Translations under genes and position numbers: made by a program | Shown here: piece by piece, positions 1 through 10,486 of the stretch | Numbering within the stretch: the stretch's first letter is position 1 | Layout of the letters: every line of letters begins with the position of its first letter | DNA from: Rhodopirellula sp. | Lineage (GTDB): Bacteria > Planctomycetota > Planctomycetia > Pirellulales > Pirellulaceae | NCBI GenBank assembly: GCA_002689655.1 | Contig: NZHC01000066.1 | Location: 137,057-201,056 of the forward strand | DNA: 64,000 nucleotides | Reading direction: 5' to 3' | Notes under the pieces: model-generated | Databases searched by the model: none | What the model was told of the DNA's origin: nothing | Seen by the model: the letters and a program-made list of their open reading frames with translations, nothing else

Positions 1-2
1 TT

Positions 3-239
3 CGTTCCATTCTAGTGGGGTTGCCTATGAGTGCTGAGGTTCAGTGCGTGCTGGCAGATCGAGGGATACGCTTCCTGATGCTGACGATTGATAGTGATAC
101 AATGACCTCATTGATTACTGCCAAGGGGCATGAATTGATTCCAGTGGAAGATTTTGCAAGTGGTCCCGTAGTTGGCCGTCTGGACCAAATGGCCTTCTTG
201 GGTTCTGCTGAGGCGGTTTTCTGTCCTCTCTCCGCCTGA
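3..239 (+). CDS. C-terminal part of an unrecognised protein (cut by left edge)
   Basis: The frame is open from the left edge of the window to the TGA at 237-239, so this is probably the tail of a longer gene that starts outside. A GTG at 15 and an ATG at 27 could start a short protein, but no ribosome site is obvious before them. The visible tail is about 78 residues, has no motif I recognise and no membrane segment. It ends 11 bases before the ABC-F gene on the same strand, so the two may be co-transcribed. I assign no function. Confidence 0.45.
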   Translation, partial: RSILVGLPMSAEVQCVLADRGIRFLMLTIDSDTMTSLITAKGHELIPVEDFASGPVVGRLDQMAFLGSAEAVFCPLSA

Positions 240-250
240 CGTTCAGCAGC

Positions 251-2047
251 ATGCCACTCGTTTCCATTGATGATCTTTCCATTGGGTTTCGCGGTCCTTC
301 ACTTCTGGATGGTGTCTCAGCGACGATTGAAGCAGGTCAACGTATTGGCCTGCTGGGCCGTAATGGAGCTGGAAAGACGACTCTGATGAGATTGCTGGAT
401 GGCAAAATGCAGCCAGATTCCGGCGGCATTCATGTTAGTCCCGGAGCGAAAATTGCCCGTCTGACTCAGGATGTGCCACGGGATCTTGAGGGCTCGGTGC
501 ACGAAATTGTGACAGCAGGTCAGGCCAATATGGATGATCCAGAGTTGCAGTGGCAAATTCAGCACGCCGTTGACTCTACCCTGTCCCGCATGCAGTTGGA
601 TCCGGAAATTGAATTTCAGACGCTTTCCAGTGGCATGAAGCGTCGTGTCCTGTTGGCGAGGGCGATTGCTTCTGAGCCAGATATTTTGCTGCTGGATGAA
701 CCCACCAATCATCTCGACATCTCATCCATTCTCTGGTTGGAGAAGTTTCTTTCGCGTTGGAGGAACACACTGATCTTCGTGACGCACGATCGATCGTTCC
801 TGCAGAATTTGGCCACACGCATTTGGGAGATTGATCGGGGGCGACTTTTTGATTGGTCCTGTGACTACTCCACGTTTCTAAAAAGAAAAGAGGCAGCCAT
901 TGCAGCAGAGGAAAAGCAAAATGCGCTCTTCGACAAGCGGTTAGCTGAAGAAGAAGTTTGGATTCGACAAGGGATCAAAGCGCGGCGTACACGGAATGAA
1001 GGACGCGTGCGGGCCTTGAAGGCGATGCGAGTGGAAAGATCCAGTCGCAGGCAGGGTGAGGGAAAGGCGAAGATGAGATTGCAGGAAGCAGAACGAACTG
1101 GAGCGCTTGTGACTGATGTGAAGGAAATCTCATTTGGGTATGGAGAACATAAGATCCTGGAAAATTTCACCACAATGTTAATGCGTGGTGACAAAGTGGG
1201 GATCATTGGGCCCAATGGCGCGGGTAAGACAACGTTGCTGAAGTTGTTGCTAGGACAACTCGAACCCCACCAAGGACGTGTGCGGATGGGTACCAATCTG
1301 CAGATTGCCTATTTCGATCAGTTGCGTGATACGCTTGATCCGGAAAAGACTGTTGTCGAGAACGTTGGTGACGGAAGCGACAAAATACAGATTGGTGATA
1401 AGACAAAACATATCATGGGTTATCTTCAGGACTTTCTTTTTACGCCCGAAAGGGCGCGGACAGAGGTGAGATTTCTTTCAGGTGGAGAGCGAAATAGAGC
1501 TTTGTTGGCACGACTAATGACGAAGCCCGCAAATGTCATTGTTCTCGACGAGCCTACCAATGATTTGGATAGTGAAACGCTGGAACTGCTTGAGGAGCAG
1601 TTGACTGATTTCAAAGGAACTTTGCTGATGGTTAGCCACGACCGTACATTTCTCAACAACGTGGTGACGAGCACGATCGTCTTCGAGGAAGGTGGGGTCC
1701 ATGAATATGCTGGAGGCTATGACGAATGGAGAGCTGCCGTTGCCAGAAAAGTTGCGGATAAACAAGAGGCAACGAAGTCGGAAATCGATAAAACTAAAAG
1801 TGAGAAAGTGAAGACAACGCCCGCAGAAATTAAAAAACTTTCCTACAAACAGAAACGCGAACTAGAGCAGTTGCCAGGAAAAATCGAGGAGATGGAACTT
1901 GCGATTGCGGCACTTCATGAAGCCATGGCCGCGACGGATTATTATCAAAAACCGGCTGACGCGATCGCAGCAGAAGCAGCCCAGTTGAAGCAGTTGGAGC
2001 GTGAGCTGTCGGTAGCTTATTCACGGTGGGAAAAACTCGATTCCTGA
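251..2047 (+). CDS. uup: ABC-F family ATPase, Uup type
   Basis: The 598-residue protein has two ABC ATPase cassettes and no membrane segment, the layout of ABC-F proteins that act on ribosomes or nucleic acid rather than in transport. Cassette 1 has Walker A GRNGAGKTT (near residues 36-44), signature LSSGM (near 125) and Walker B/DEPTNHLD (near 144-155). Cassette 2 has GPNGAGKTT (near 317), LSGGE (near 409) and DEPTNDLD (near 435). A basic linker rich in Arg and Lys separates them. The last ~60 residues form a predicted coiled coil (KQKRELEQLPGKIEEME), which is the feature that separates Uup from EttA-like members. Length fits Uup (about 600-640). Uup in Escherichia coli is linked to precise transposon excision and ribosome function; the exact role here is inferred. 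The first signature has SSG instead of SGG, a small deviation. Confidence 0.9.
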   Translation: MPLVSIDDLSIGFRGPSLLDGVSATIEAGQRIGLLGRNGAGKTTLMRLLDGKMQPDSGGIHVSPGAKIARLTQDVPRDLEGSVHEIVTAGQANMDDPELQWQIQHAVDSTLSRMQLDPEIEFQTLSSGMKRRVLLARAIASEPDILLLDEPTNHLDISSILWLEKFLSRWRNTLIFVTHDRSFLQNLATRIWEIDRGRLFDWSCDYSTFLKRKEAAIAAEEKQNALFDKRLAEEEVWIRQGIKARRTRNEGRVRALKAMRVERSSRRQGEGKAKMRLQEAERTGALVTDVKEISFGYGEHKILENFTTMLMRGDKVGIIGPNGAGKTTLLKLLLGQLEPHQGRVRMGTNLQIAYFDQLRDTLDPEKTVVENVGDGSDKIQIGDKTKHIMGYLQDFLFTPERARTEVRFLSGGERNRALLARLMTKPANVIVLDEPTNDLDSETLELLEEQLTDFKGTLLMVSHDRTFLNNVVTSTIVFEEGGVHEYAGGYDEWRAAVARKVADKQEATKSEIDKTKSEKVKTTPAEIKKLSYKQKRELEQLPGKIEEMELAIAALHEAMAATDYYQKPADAIAAEAAQLKQLERELSVAYSRWEKLDS

Positions 2048-2472
2048 TCGGGAAGAGACGACTACTTTTGCTCGCTTCCGACCCTCGGTATTCAGTACAT
2101 CATAAGAATAGGGAGGTGAATTGTCTGCCTAGATACGGCATTCGTCGAAAATGAGGGCTCTTTTCTACAAGACGCCATGAACGAATGAGACCATCATGCT
2201 GGGCATTGACCCCAAAAACGGGAAGAATCGACCGGTCAGCATCGGAGTTCAATGAGTATCAAGGCAAAAAACGGTTCATGCTTAAATCTCTGTTAAACTA
2301 GGGATTGGGAATTCGGTTCCCACCACCGTAAGCTTGCTGTGTTGGCGATGCACCACTGCTTCATTCGGACTGGTGGAGTTGAAATTCTCCAGATTTCGAA
2401 CGTACCATTGGTTCGAATGCACAACCCATTCGTTAGTCACTCAACACCAATCTCTTTCACTACCCTGTTTTG
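2048..2472 (+). other. Intergenic region, no gene seen
   Basis: About 425 bases between the ABC-F gene and the PSCyt1 gene. Short open frames exist but none has a ribosome site with a plausible product. A TAAACT box at about 2295-2300 could be a -10 element, but no convincing -35 box lies at the right distance. I see no hairpin with a T-run that would end the upstream transcript. Confidence 0.5.
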
Positions 2473-5400
2473 ATGCAACGCAGATTCATGAAACTGTTTT
2501 TTCAGTGTGGTTACACCAGCACACGATTGGTTCCTTTCTTGATTGTGTTACTGACGATCATAGGAGTGGACAGAGTCGTGGCCATAGAGGTGGATTTCAA
2601 CACCCAGATTCGACCATTGATTTCGAACAACTGTTTGACATGTCATGGACCCGATGAAGACGAACGGGCAGCTGGATTGCGACTCGATACTGAAGTAGGT
2701 TCGAGATTGGATTTGGGGGGATACGCTGCGATTACTCCTGGGAATCCTGACGCCAGCGAACTGCTTCATCGGCTTAGCACTGACGATGAAGAATTGAAGA
2801 TGCCGCCTGAAGGAAAAGGCAGGCGCTTGGAACCCCATGAGGTTGAACTCGTTCGTCGCTGGATTGCTGAGGGTGGAAGCTACGACAAGCACTGGGCGTA
2901 CACAAAGCCCGCTCGCTCTCCCACGCCCACCGTGCAGTTGAAACAGTGGCCGCGTAACTCAGTCGACTACTTTGTTCTTGCTGAACTGGAATCGCGTGGA
3001 CTCAGGCCTTCACCTGAAGCTGACCGATGGACACTGGCAAGACGTGTCTCGATGGATTTGATTGGACTGCCACCGACGTGGGAAGAAGCAAAGGCATTTG
3101 TGCAAGATGAATCCGATCACGCTTATGAACAATATGTTCACCGTTTATTACAGAAGCCAGCTTTTGGTGAACGCTGGGCAAGAGTCTGGCTTGACCTTGC
3201 TCGCTACGCTGATTCCGCGGGTTACGCTGACGATCCGCCGCGAACTATCTGGGCTTTTCGTGACTACGTGATTAAGTCACTGAATGATAATAAGCCATTT
3301 GATCAATTCACCATCGAGCAAATTGCAGGCGATCTGCTGCCAAACCCAACACAGGAACAGTTGATTGCAACAGCCTTCCATCGCAACACTTTGACGAACA
3401 ATGAAGGTGGAACCAATGATGAAGAGTTTCGCAACGTGGCAGTCGTTGATCGCGTGAATACGACAATGGCTGTGTGGATGGGAACGACCATCGCGTGCGC
3501 GCAATGTCATACCCACAAGTATGATCCCATCACACAGGAAGAGTACTTCAAGCTGTTTTCGTTTTTTAACAGCACTCAGGACGCAGATCGTCGAAATGAG
3601 AGTCCGACCATCAGCGTTTGGACGGATGAGCAAAATGCGGAAAAACAGTCTTTGGCAGAAGAAATAGCCTCGTTGCAACGTACCATCGACACTGATACGA
3701 CTGAACTTCAAGAGGCAGCAGGTGAATGGTTGTCGGGCCTGAAAACGGAGGCTTCGTGGACAACCCTCGAGCCCTCTGCTCTGTCAGCAAATGGCCGTAA
3801 GTTGGGCGTGAAAGATGGATGGATTGTGGCTGACGGAGAGAAGCCGGATACGGATCAATACCAGTTGACTTTTCCAGTGGAGAATGTCGATCTAGTTGGT
3901 CTGCGTTTGGAGTTGCCGGCAGCGCAGACGGACAACTTTGTTGTCTCTAATGTGAAGACGATGTTACAGAAAAAATCCAAAGTGGCGATCGATGCACAGT
4001 ACATTCGAGTTGACCTGCCGGGCTCAGGGAAAATGATTCACCTCGCCGAGATACAGGCGTTTGTCGAGGGAAAGAACGTGGCGTTGGCAGGCACCGTCAC
4101 AGCGAGTTCTGAGGACTTTGGTGGGAAGAATGAATATGCAAATGATGGGAAGACTGACGGGATTTTTAATAACCGTTCAGTGAGCCATACAAAAATCGAA
4201 CAGAATCCGTGGATTGAACTTGATTTGGGAGAGGTGAAACCGATCGAGGGTGTTGCGATTTGGAATCGCACGGATGGGACTCCTGCAATTCAACAACGAT
4301 TGAAGGGATATCGGGTTTCTCTCTTGAATGGTAACCGAGATGTTGTCTGGGAAGAGGTTCCCACGGATGTCCCTTCACCAAGTTCGGAATTCAACACAGG
4401 TGGTCCATCAATAATTCCTTTGGCTGTTGCGTTTGCCGATCATGAACAGAGCGGTTTTCCTGCAGCAGCAGCTCTGCAGGAAAATAAGAATGGGTGGGCG
4501 ATTTCACCACAACAGGGACGTCCCCACACGCTCACGATCCTGCCGAGTCGGGCAGTATCGCTGAAAGATGTTGATCTGATCGTGACAATCGAGCAGGCAT
4601 CCGCGCACCCGAAGCATCTGTTGGACCAGTTTCGTGTCTCGATGACTTCAGAGAAGGGACTCTCGGAAATCGCCGCGGTTCCATTGGAAATCCTGAATCT
4701 AGTCAGGCGGTGGCAGGATAAGCAGAAACTTAGTGATGACGAGTTGAAGAGGTTGTTTGGTTACCACCGCGGTATCACACCGCTACTGAAGACTCAAAGA
4801 GATGCATTGAGCAAAGCCAAAGCAAGTCTGGGAGCCATCAAACCTGCGACCACAGTACCAGTGATGGGGCAGTTGGCAGATTCAGCGAGACGCGAAACAC
4901 GTGTGCAGATTCGTGGCAATTACCAAAACACGGGGGCAGTTGTCGAAGAAGGAACGCCTGAGGTTTTTCATGGACTGCCCGAGGGAGGCAAGCCGGACCG
5001 CTTGGCGTTAGCCAAGTGGTTGGTCGATGATGAGAATCCCCTTACCGCACGTGTAATTGCGAATCGCCATTGGGAAGAGATTTTTGGCGTGGGAATCGTT
5101 CAGACGAGTGAGGAGTTTGGATCACAGGGTGATTTGCCATCTCACCCAAAGTTACTTGATTGGCTGGCGGTTGAGCTACAGGAAGGAGGATGGGATTTGA
5201 AGCATCTCCTGACCGTTTTGGTGACATCAGCAACGTACCGTCAGAGTTCCTTTTCCAGCGAGGAATTGCGTCTTGCTGATCCGGGGAATCGGTTTTATGC
5301 GAGAGGGCCAAGATTTCGAGTTTCTGCGGAAATGGTGCGGGACCAGGCGTTGTTTGTCAGTGATCTGTTGAGCGACCGCATGTATGGACCACCGGTCAAA

Positions 5401-5934
5401 CCTCCGCAACCGTCTTTGGGGCTCAAAGCAGCTTTCGGGTCAGCGACCGACTGGCAAGCGAGCAGTGGAGAGAATCGTTATCGGCGCGGGATCTATACTT
5501 CCTGGCGTCGTTCAAGTCCGTATCCTTCAATGGCTCAATTTGACGCGCCAAATCGTGAAGTGTGTACCGTGCGACGTATTCGCACCAATACACCACTGCA
5601 AGCTTTAGTGACTTTGAACGATCCTGTTTATGTCGAAGCTGCTCAGTCGCTGGCTAGATTAATGATCGCACGGGGGGCGGATCCCGCCGAACGAATACAG
5701 TACGCCTTTAGACATTGCCTGCTTCGTGAACCTTCCGAAGCGGAAGTGAAACGAATTACCGAATTGTCCCGCGTTGTGGCTGAAAAATTCGAAGTGCAAC
5801 CAGAGCAGGCAGAGCAGATGGCAACAGTGCCTCTTGGACCATTACCGGAAGGCGGAAATGTGATGGAGTTCGCGACTTGGACAGTTGTGGGCAACGTGAT
5901 TCTAAATCTCGATGAGATGTTTATGAAACGTTAA
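2473..5934 (+). CDS. Secreted PSCyt1-DUF1549-DUF1553 protein with inserted discoidin-like domain
   Basis: About 1153 residues with an N-terminal hydrophobic signal segment (around residues 18-35), so it is exported. Domains in order: planctomycete cytochrome PSCyt1 with heme motif CLTCH (C54, C57, H58); DUF1549 (about 150-355), which holds a second CxxCH, CAQCH, at 342-346; a middle part whose residues ~510-620 look like an F5/8 type C (discoidin) carbohydrate-binding fold (ending WIELDLGEVKPIEGVAIWNR); and DUF1553 (about 850-1110). The family is common in planctomycetes and usually paired with a DUF1501 gene, as here 52 bases downstream. Roles in extracellular electron transfer or polysaccharide breakdown are suggested in the literature but not settled. 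Start: an in-frame TTG at 2470 precedes ATG 2473, and ATG 2488 is an alternative; none has a strong ribosome site. Confidence 0.9.
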   Translation: MQRRFMKLFFQCGYTSTRLVPFLIVLLTIIGVDRVVAIEVDFNTQIRPLISNNCLTCHGPDEDERAAGLRLDTEVGSRLDLGGYAAITPGNPDASELLHRLSTDDEELKMPPEGKGRRLEPHEVELVRRWIAEGGSYDKHWAYTKPARSPTPTVQLKQWPRNSVDYFVLAELESRGLRPSPEADRWTLARRVSMDLIGLPPTWEEAKAFVQDESDHAYEQYVHRLLQKPAFGERWARVWLDLARYADSAGYADDPPRTIWAFRDYVIKSLNDNKPFDQFTIEQIAGDLLPNPTQEQLIATAFHRNTLTNNEGGTNDEEFRNVAVVDRVNTTMAVWMGTTIACAQCHTHKYDPITQEEYFKLFSFFNSTQDADRRNESPTISVWTDEQNAEKQSLAEEIASLQRTIDTDTTELQEAAGEWLSGLKTEASWTTLEPSALSANGRKLGVKDGWIVADGEKPDTDQYQLTFPVENVDLVGLRLELPAAQTDNFVVSNVKTMLQKKSKVAIDAQYIRVDLPGSGKMIHLAEIQAFVEGKNVALAGTVTASSEDFGGKNEYANDGKTDGIFNNRSVSHTKIEQNPWIELDLGEVKPIEGVAIWNRTDGTPAIQQRLKGYRVSLLNGNRDVVWEEVPTDVPSPSSEFNTGGPSIIPLAVAFADHEQSGFPAAAALQENKNGWAISPQQGRPHTLTILPSRAVSLKDVDLIVTIEQASAHPKHLLDQFRVSMTSEKGLSEIAAVPLEILNLVRRWQDKQKLSDDELKRLFGYHRGITPLLKTQRDALSKAKASLGAIKPATTVPVMGQLADSARRETRVQIRGNYQNTGAVVEEGTPEVFHGLPEGGKPDRLALAKWLVDDENPLTARVIANRHWEEIFGVGIVQTSEEFGSQGDLPSHPKLLDWLAVELQEGGWDLKHLLTVLVTSATYRQSSFSSEELRLADPGNRFYARGPRFRVSAEMVRDQALFVSDLLSDRMYGPPVKPPQPSLGLKAAFGSATDWQASSGENRYRRGIYTSWRRSSPYPSMAQFDAPNREVCTVRRIRTNTPLQALVTLNDPVYVEAAQSLARLMIARGADPAERIQYAFRHCLLREPSEAEVKRITELSRVVAEKFEVQPEQAEQMATVPLGPLPEGGNVMEFATWTVVGNVILNLDEMFMKR

Positions 5935-5986
5935 CGCTGCCTTTGGTCTCTTTCCTCAATCTCCACAATCCTAGTTCTAAACAGCC

Positions 5987-7438
5987 ATGACACGATTCCT
6001 CGAGCATCTCCAGCAACAGACTCGTCGACACTTTTTTCAACAGTCCGCAGCAGGTCTGGGGGGGATTGCCTTAAACAGTCTGCTGGCTGGGGAAGGTAAT
6101 GGTGCTGAAAGAACTGCTGCGAACCCGTTGGCGCCGCAGCAGTCGCATTTTCCCGCAAAAGCGAAACGTGTGATTTATCTTCACATGACTGGATCGCCAC
6201 CAAATCTCGATTTGTTCGATCGCAAGCCGGAGTTGGTGAAACGAAATGCGGAGGACTGCCCTGATCAGTTTCTCGCGGGCCGTAAATTTGCATTCACCTC
6301 TGGAGTCCCCAAGCTGATGGGTTCGCCAAGAAAATGGTCGCAAGTGGGCGAATCAGGGATGTGGATGTCGGATGCCATTCCGAATTTTCACGAGATCGCA
6401 GATGAAATGTGTGTGGTGCACTCGATGCACACAGATCAATTCAATCACGCGCCCGCCGAGTTGCTCGTCTATACCGGTTCGCCGAGGTCGGGAAGGCCCT
6501 CCATCGGTTCCTGGGTCACCTATGGTCTGGGAAGTGAGAATGAGAACTTGCCCGGCTTTGTGGTGCTGATTTCAAGCGGTGTGCAACCCAATGGTGGGAA
6601 AAATTCGTTCGGCAGTGGCTTTCTGCCCTCGGTTTATCAAGGGGTCCAGTGCAGATCCAAAGGGGATCCCGTTCTGTACGCCTCAAATCCGCAAGGCATG
6701 GATCGCAGTATGCGGCGTCTGAGTCTTGATGCGCTCAAAGACCTCAACGAAGTTCAGGCCAAAGAACTGGGGCACCCCGAAACGTTGACCCGAATTTCAC
6801 AGTATGAATTAGCATTTCGCATGCAAACTGCAGTTCCAGAGGTGATGGATATTTCACAAGAGTCCCAGAAGACACTTGATCAATATGGGGCGAAAGTTGG
6901 TGGTGCCAGCCTCGCCAACAATTGCCTGCTGGCGAGGCGATTGGTCGAGTCTGGGGTTCGATTTGTCCAGTTATTTGACTGGGGTTGGGATTTTCATGGA
7001 ACCGGAAAACAGGAGGGTCTGACCGAGGGTCTGACCAATAAATGTGCCACGATGGACAAGCCGATTGCTGCCTTGATCAAAGACCTGAAGCAACGTGACA
7101 TGCTGAAGGACACGCTTGTTGTTTGGGGGGGAGAATTTGGTCGAACCCCATTTCGAGAAGGACGCACGGCAAAGAGTGCTGTGCTTGGGCGCGATCACTA
7201 TCCTGACGTTTTTTCGATGTGGATGGCGGGGGGCGGCGTGAAGGGAGGATTCGATTATGGAAGCTCAGATGAGTTGGGATTCAGCGTTGCAGAAAACCCT
7301 GTTCACGTCCATGATTTGCAGGCCACCATCCTCCACCAACTTGGTTTTGACCATGAGAAGCTCACGTACCGATTTCAGGGACGAGACTATCGTTTGACCG
7401 ATGTACATGGCAAAGTTGTAAAAGATCTTTTGGCTTGA
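5987..7438 (+). CDS. DUF1501 family protein, Tat-type signal
   Basis: 483 residues. The N-terminus carries a twin-arginine pattern ([10 protein letters not shown], residues 12-21) followed by a hydrophobic stretch, so export by Tat is likely. The body matches DUF1501, an alkaline-phosphatase/sulfatase-superfamily-like domain: [20 protein letters not shown] near the start, the conserved block [13 protein letters not shown] (about residues 378-390), and the ending GHDHYP-like segment [17 protein letters not shown]. It lies directly behind the PSCyt1/DUF1553 gene with a 52-base gap, the usual two-gene unit in planctomycetes. The substrate is unknown; the family is thought to act outside the cytoplasm together with its DUF1549/DUF1553 partner. 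The start ATG at 5987 is chosen because it gives the complete Tat signal. Confidence 0.9.
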   Translation: MTRFLEHLQQQTRRHFFQQSAAGLGGIALNSLLAGEGNGAERTAANPLAPQQSHFPAKAKRVIYLHMTGSPPNLDLFDRKPELVKRNAEDCPDQFLAGRKFAFTSGVPKLMGSPRKWSQVGESGMWMSDAIPNFHEIADEMCVVHSMHTDQFNHAPAELLVYTGSPRSGRPSIGSWVTYGLGSENENLPGFVVLISSGVQPNGGKNSFGSGFLPSVYQGVQCRSKGDPVLYASNPQGMDRSMRRLSLDALKDLNEVQAKELGHPETLTRISQYELAFRMQTAVPEVMDISQESQKTLDQYGAKVGGASLANNCLLARRLVESGVRFVQLFDWGWDFHGTGKQEGLTEGLTNKCATMDKPIAALIKDLKQRDMLKDTLVVWGGEFGRTPFREGRTAKSAVLGRDHYPDVFSMWMAGGGVKGGFDYGSSDELGFSVAENPVHVHDLQATILHQLGFDHEKLTYRFQGRDYRLTDVHGKVVKDLLA

Positions 7439-7663
7439 TTTAAACGGACGCTGCAATCGGTGCGAATGTGCATTCATGCAATGAACTTCAACGCATCTTT
7501 GAAAATTCATCGGCAGTTGGTGATGAAGTTAAGGGAATTTTTTCAAAACCCACGCTGATTGTTACCGGCTAAAATGGGTGCATTCGCCCGTGTGTTTTAA
7601 CCACAGTGTATTTCATACGCGGTGTGCTTTATCAACTTCGCTCCCCAGCAGGGTCGCTCCTTC

Positions 7664-10432
7664 ATGCGTTTTCAGTTGCTTCTGATTTTGGCTTGTTTCG
7701 TAGCGTTGCCATTGTTCGGAGCAGAGCGTGAGCAGTGGACAACCTCTCGTCTGATTGGATCGCCTGATCCACCTAAGCCATTCTCTGTTGAACGTGTTTA
7801 TCCCAGCTTGCAATTCAATCAACCAGTTGAGCTGATGGCGGTGCCTGGGACTAACAAAATGATGATTTTGGAAGTGACGGGAAAGCTGTTTACGTTTGAC
7901 AATGATGAGTCATGCGAAAGTGCTGAGCTGGTTGTTGATTTGAATCCTTTGATTGACAAGTTTCGACGTGCTTATGGGTTCGCATTGCATCCAGAATTTG
8001 CAACCAATCGGCAGCTCTTTGTCGCTTATGCGGGGGATCCTGTGGCTCGTCCCGATGGCACCAGGTTATCACGCTTTATCGTCAGTCAGGAGGAGCCATT
8101 GCGAATCGATACGGCCAGTGAAAAAGTGCTGATGACATGGCCGTCAGGTGGCCACAATGGCTGTGCTATACGCTTCGATTCAAAAGGGTTGCTTTACTTT
8201 TCAACGGGCGATGGTGCGAGACCTTTTCCACCGGATGAATACAATGTGGGACAGAACCTCTCGGATCTGCGATCTTCGATTTGCAGGATCGATGTGGATC
8301 AGCCATCCAAGGAACTCATGTACTCGATTCCAGCAGACAATCCGTTTGTAGATGTGCCAGATGCACGCGGGGAGATCTTCGCTTATGGCTTCCGAAACCC
8401 GTGGCGTTTTACCATTGTGCCGGGAACGGATCAGATTCTTTGTGGTGATGTCGGGTGGGAATTGTGGGAGCTGATTTTTGATGTCAAACGTGGGGGCAAC
8501 TATGGCTGGAGCATTTTTGAAGGGCCCCAGCCGATTCGCCGCGATGTGCAACCGGGGCCAACGCCCATTGAATTACCTCTTGTCGCTTATTCACATGCAT
8601 TGGGGCAATCCGTGACGGGGGGGCATGTCTATCGGGGTCAGGAGCTTCCCGAGTTGAAGGATGTTTATCTGTACGGGGATTATGTCACCGGTTTGTTATG
8701 GGGGATGCGTCATGAGGGAGATCAAGTGACGTGGAATCCAGTTCTTGCGGAAACAGGCTTGCCAATCATCACATTCGCTGAGACCCCAGACCATGAAACT
8801 CTGTTGGTGGGTTACGACGGTGGAATCTATCAATTGGTTAGAAACCAAGCTGCAAAGGCGGTGAGCGATTTTCCACGGCAATTGAGCTCCACAGGACTTT
8901 TTGCGGATACGCAGGAACTGGTGCCTGAAGCAGGGGTTGTTCCGTATCAGATCTCGGCGCACGCATGGCAGGGTGGTGGGAGCAGCGATTTTTTACTCGC
9001 AGTGCCGGGTCAGGAAACGATTCAGATTGCCCGCTTGCAACGCGGTTGGAAATATCCTGCGGGTACTGTTTTTGCCAAGACTATTTCACTCGGCCGTGTG
9101 CGGGTTGAAACGCAAGTGTTGCACTTTGATGGTATTAATTGGCAGCCGTATAGTTATCTATGGAATGATGATCAAACTGATGCAGATTTGGTCGAAGCTG
9201 CTGGAGTCGAAAAGCAGGTGCGGTACGAACTGCAGGATGGGCAGTCAGCGACCACAGTTTGGAAAGTACAAAATCGAGCTCAATGTCGGTCGTGTCACGG
9301 TAGGCAAAATGGCGGAGCTGTCGGGTTTTCTCTGGAGAACCTGAGCGACGGACAAGTTCGTGATTTCGTGGAAACGGGCGTGATGAATCGCGCGGCGCCA
9401 AGGCAATGGAAGGTCGCAAGCATGGTGAGTCCACATGATTTGTCTCAGTCTCTTGATTCCCGTGCCAGATCCTATCTGGCGGCCAACTGTGCTCACTGTC
9501 ATCGACGCGGTGGTGGTGGAACTGTACCGGCTGACTTGTCGTATTCGACTGACCGAGGCCAGATGAATGTCGTGGGCGCTGAGCCAAGCCAAGGGAGTTT
9601 TGGCATTGCCAACGCCAAGGTTGTGGCTGCCGGACGACCATTGAAATCAACTCTTTTCTACCGTATGGCAACCAGTGGAAGCGGGCACATGCCCAAGCTG
9701 GGGCATTGGGATAATGATCGCGCGGGCTTGCAACTGGTGTATCAGTGGATTGCTTCATTGAAGTCATATGGTAGTGAATCTGAAGTCAGTGAAAATGCTG
9801 GATCAAGCAATACATCACTGGCTCTAAAGCACTTTGTGGAGTTGCTCTTTGACGACAAAATGACGCAACTGCAGTTGCAAGCAGCAGGGGAAAAAGCTCA
9901 AGCGTCCGGGACACCGTCCACAGCAGCGTTGTTTGAAAGATTTCTGCCGATTCAAAATCGAAGAAAACGTTTGGGCAATAATGTCGATCGCGCAGTGTTG
10001 CTGGAGATGGTGGGAGATGCTGAGCGTGGTCGCGAGCGATTCCTCGATGGCCAGTCGATGCAGTGTTCCCTGTGTCACCGGGTACAAGGAAGCGGTCGCA
10101 GTGTCGGGCCGGACATGGATGGAATTGGGAAACAACGGTCGCGGCGGGAGTTGCTCGATAGTGTTCTAGATCCTTCCAGGTTGATTGATCCCAAGTACCG
10201 TAGTCATCAGGTACTCAGTACGGCCGGACAGTTGGTGAGTGGCCTGTTAGTGCGAGATACTGAGACCGAAATGGTGATACGTTCTGCAGATGGCAGGAAT
10301 CACCGAATTAGTAAAGATGAAATCGAATCACGGCGTGTGCAAGAAGAGTCGTTGATGCCAACTGGCTTGACTGCGGAGCTTACCGCACAGGAAGTGGCTG
10401 ACTTGCTGGCGTTTTTGGAATCGTTGAAATAG
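7664..10432 (+). CDS. PQQ-type sugar dehydrogenase-like protein with C-terminal cytochrome c/heme-binding domain
   Basis: About 922 residues. ATG 7664 is chosen over an upstream GTG (7622) because it begins a classic signal peptide (MRFQLLLILACFVALPLFG). Residues ~45-400 are a glucose/sorbosone dehydrogenase beta-propeller, with family motifs GHNGCAIRFDSKGLLYFSTG, YGFRNPWRF and GGNYGWSIFEG. The middle and C-terminal parts contain three heme-binding CxxCH sites: CRSCH at 541, CAHCH at 609 and CSLCH at 801. The last ~140 residues (GRERFLDG... to the end) match the Pirellula/Verrucomicrobium-type putative heme-binding domain (TIGR02603). The likely role is oxidation of a sugar-like or other substrate outside the cytoplasm with electrons passed through its own hemes. 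It follows the DUF1501 gene after 225 bases and may share its physiological setting. Confidence 0.88.
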   Translation: MRFQLLLILACFVALPLFGAEREQWTTSRLIGSPDPPKPFSVERVYPSLQFNQPVELMAVPGTNKMMILEVTGKLFTFDNDESCESAELVVDLNPLIDKFRRAYGFALHPEFATNRQLFVAYAGDPVARPDGTRLSRFIVSQEEPLRIDTASEKVLMTWPSGGHNGCAIRFDSKGLLYFSTGDGARPFPPDEYNVGQNLSDLRSSICRIDVDQPSKELMYSIPADNPFVDVPDARGEIFAYGFRNPWRFTIVPGTDQILCGDVGWELWELIFDVKRGGNYGWSIFEGPQPIRRDVQPGPTPIELPLVAYSHALGQSVTGGHVYRGQELPELKDVYLYGDYVTGLLWGMRHEGDQVTWNPVLAETGLPIITFAETPDHETLLVGYDGGIYQLVRNQAAKAVSDFPRQLSSTGLFADTQELVPEAGVVPYQISAHAWQGGGSSDFLLAVPGQETIQIARLQRGWKYPAGTVFAKTISLGRVRVETQVLHFDGINWQPYSYLWNDDQTDADLVEAAGVEKQVRYELQDGQSATTVWKVQNRAQCRSCHGRQNGGAVGFSLENLSDGQVRDFVETGVMNRAAPRQWKVASMVSPHDLSQSLDSRARSYLAANCAHCHRRGGGGTVPADLSYSTDRGQMNVVGAEPSQGSFGIANAKVVAAGRPLKSTLFYRMATSGSGHMPKLGHWDNDRAGLQLVYQWIASLKSYGSESEVSENAGSSNTSLALKHFVELLFDDKMTQLQLQAAGEKAQASGTPSTAALFERFLPIQNRRKRLGNNVDRAVLLEMVGDAERGRERFLDGQSMQCSLCHRVQGSGRSVGPDMDGIGKQRSRRELLDSVLDPSRLIDPKYRSHQVLSTAGQLVSGLLVRDTETEMVIRSADGRNHRISKDEIESRRVQEESLMPTGLTAELTAQEVADLLAFLESLK

Positions 10433-10486
10433 GTCATCTGCTCATCTTGGTGAATCGATCTGGGCCAATGCTTGCTGCTGTGTGAT

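Noticed and set aside
9135..9767. Long open frame on the minus strand
   Set aside because: It lies wholly antisense to the dehydrogenase gene, with no familiar motif or ribosome site.
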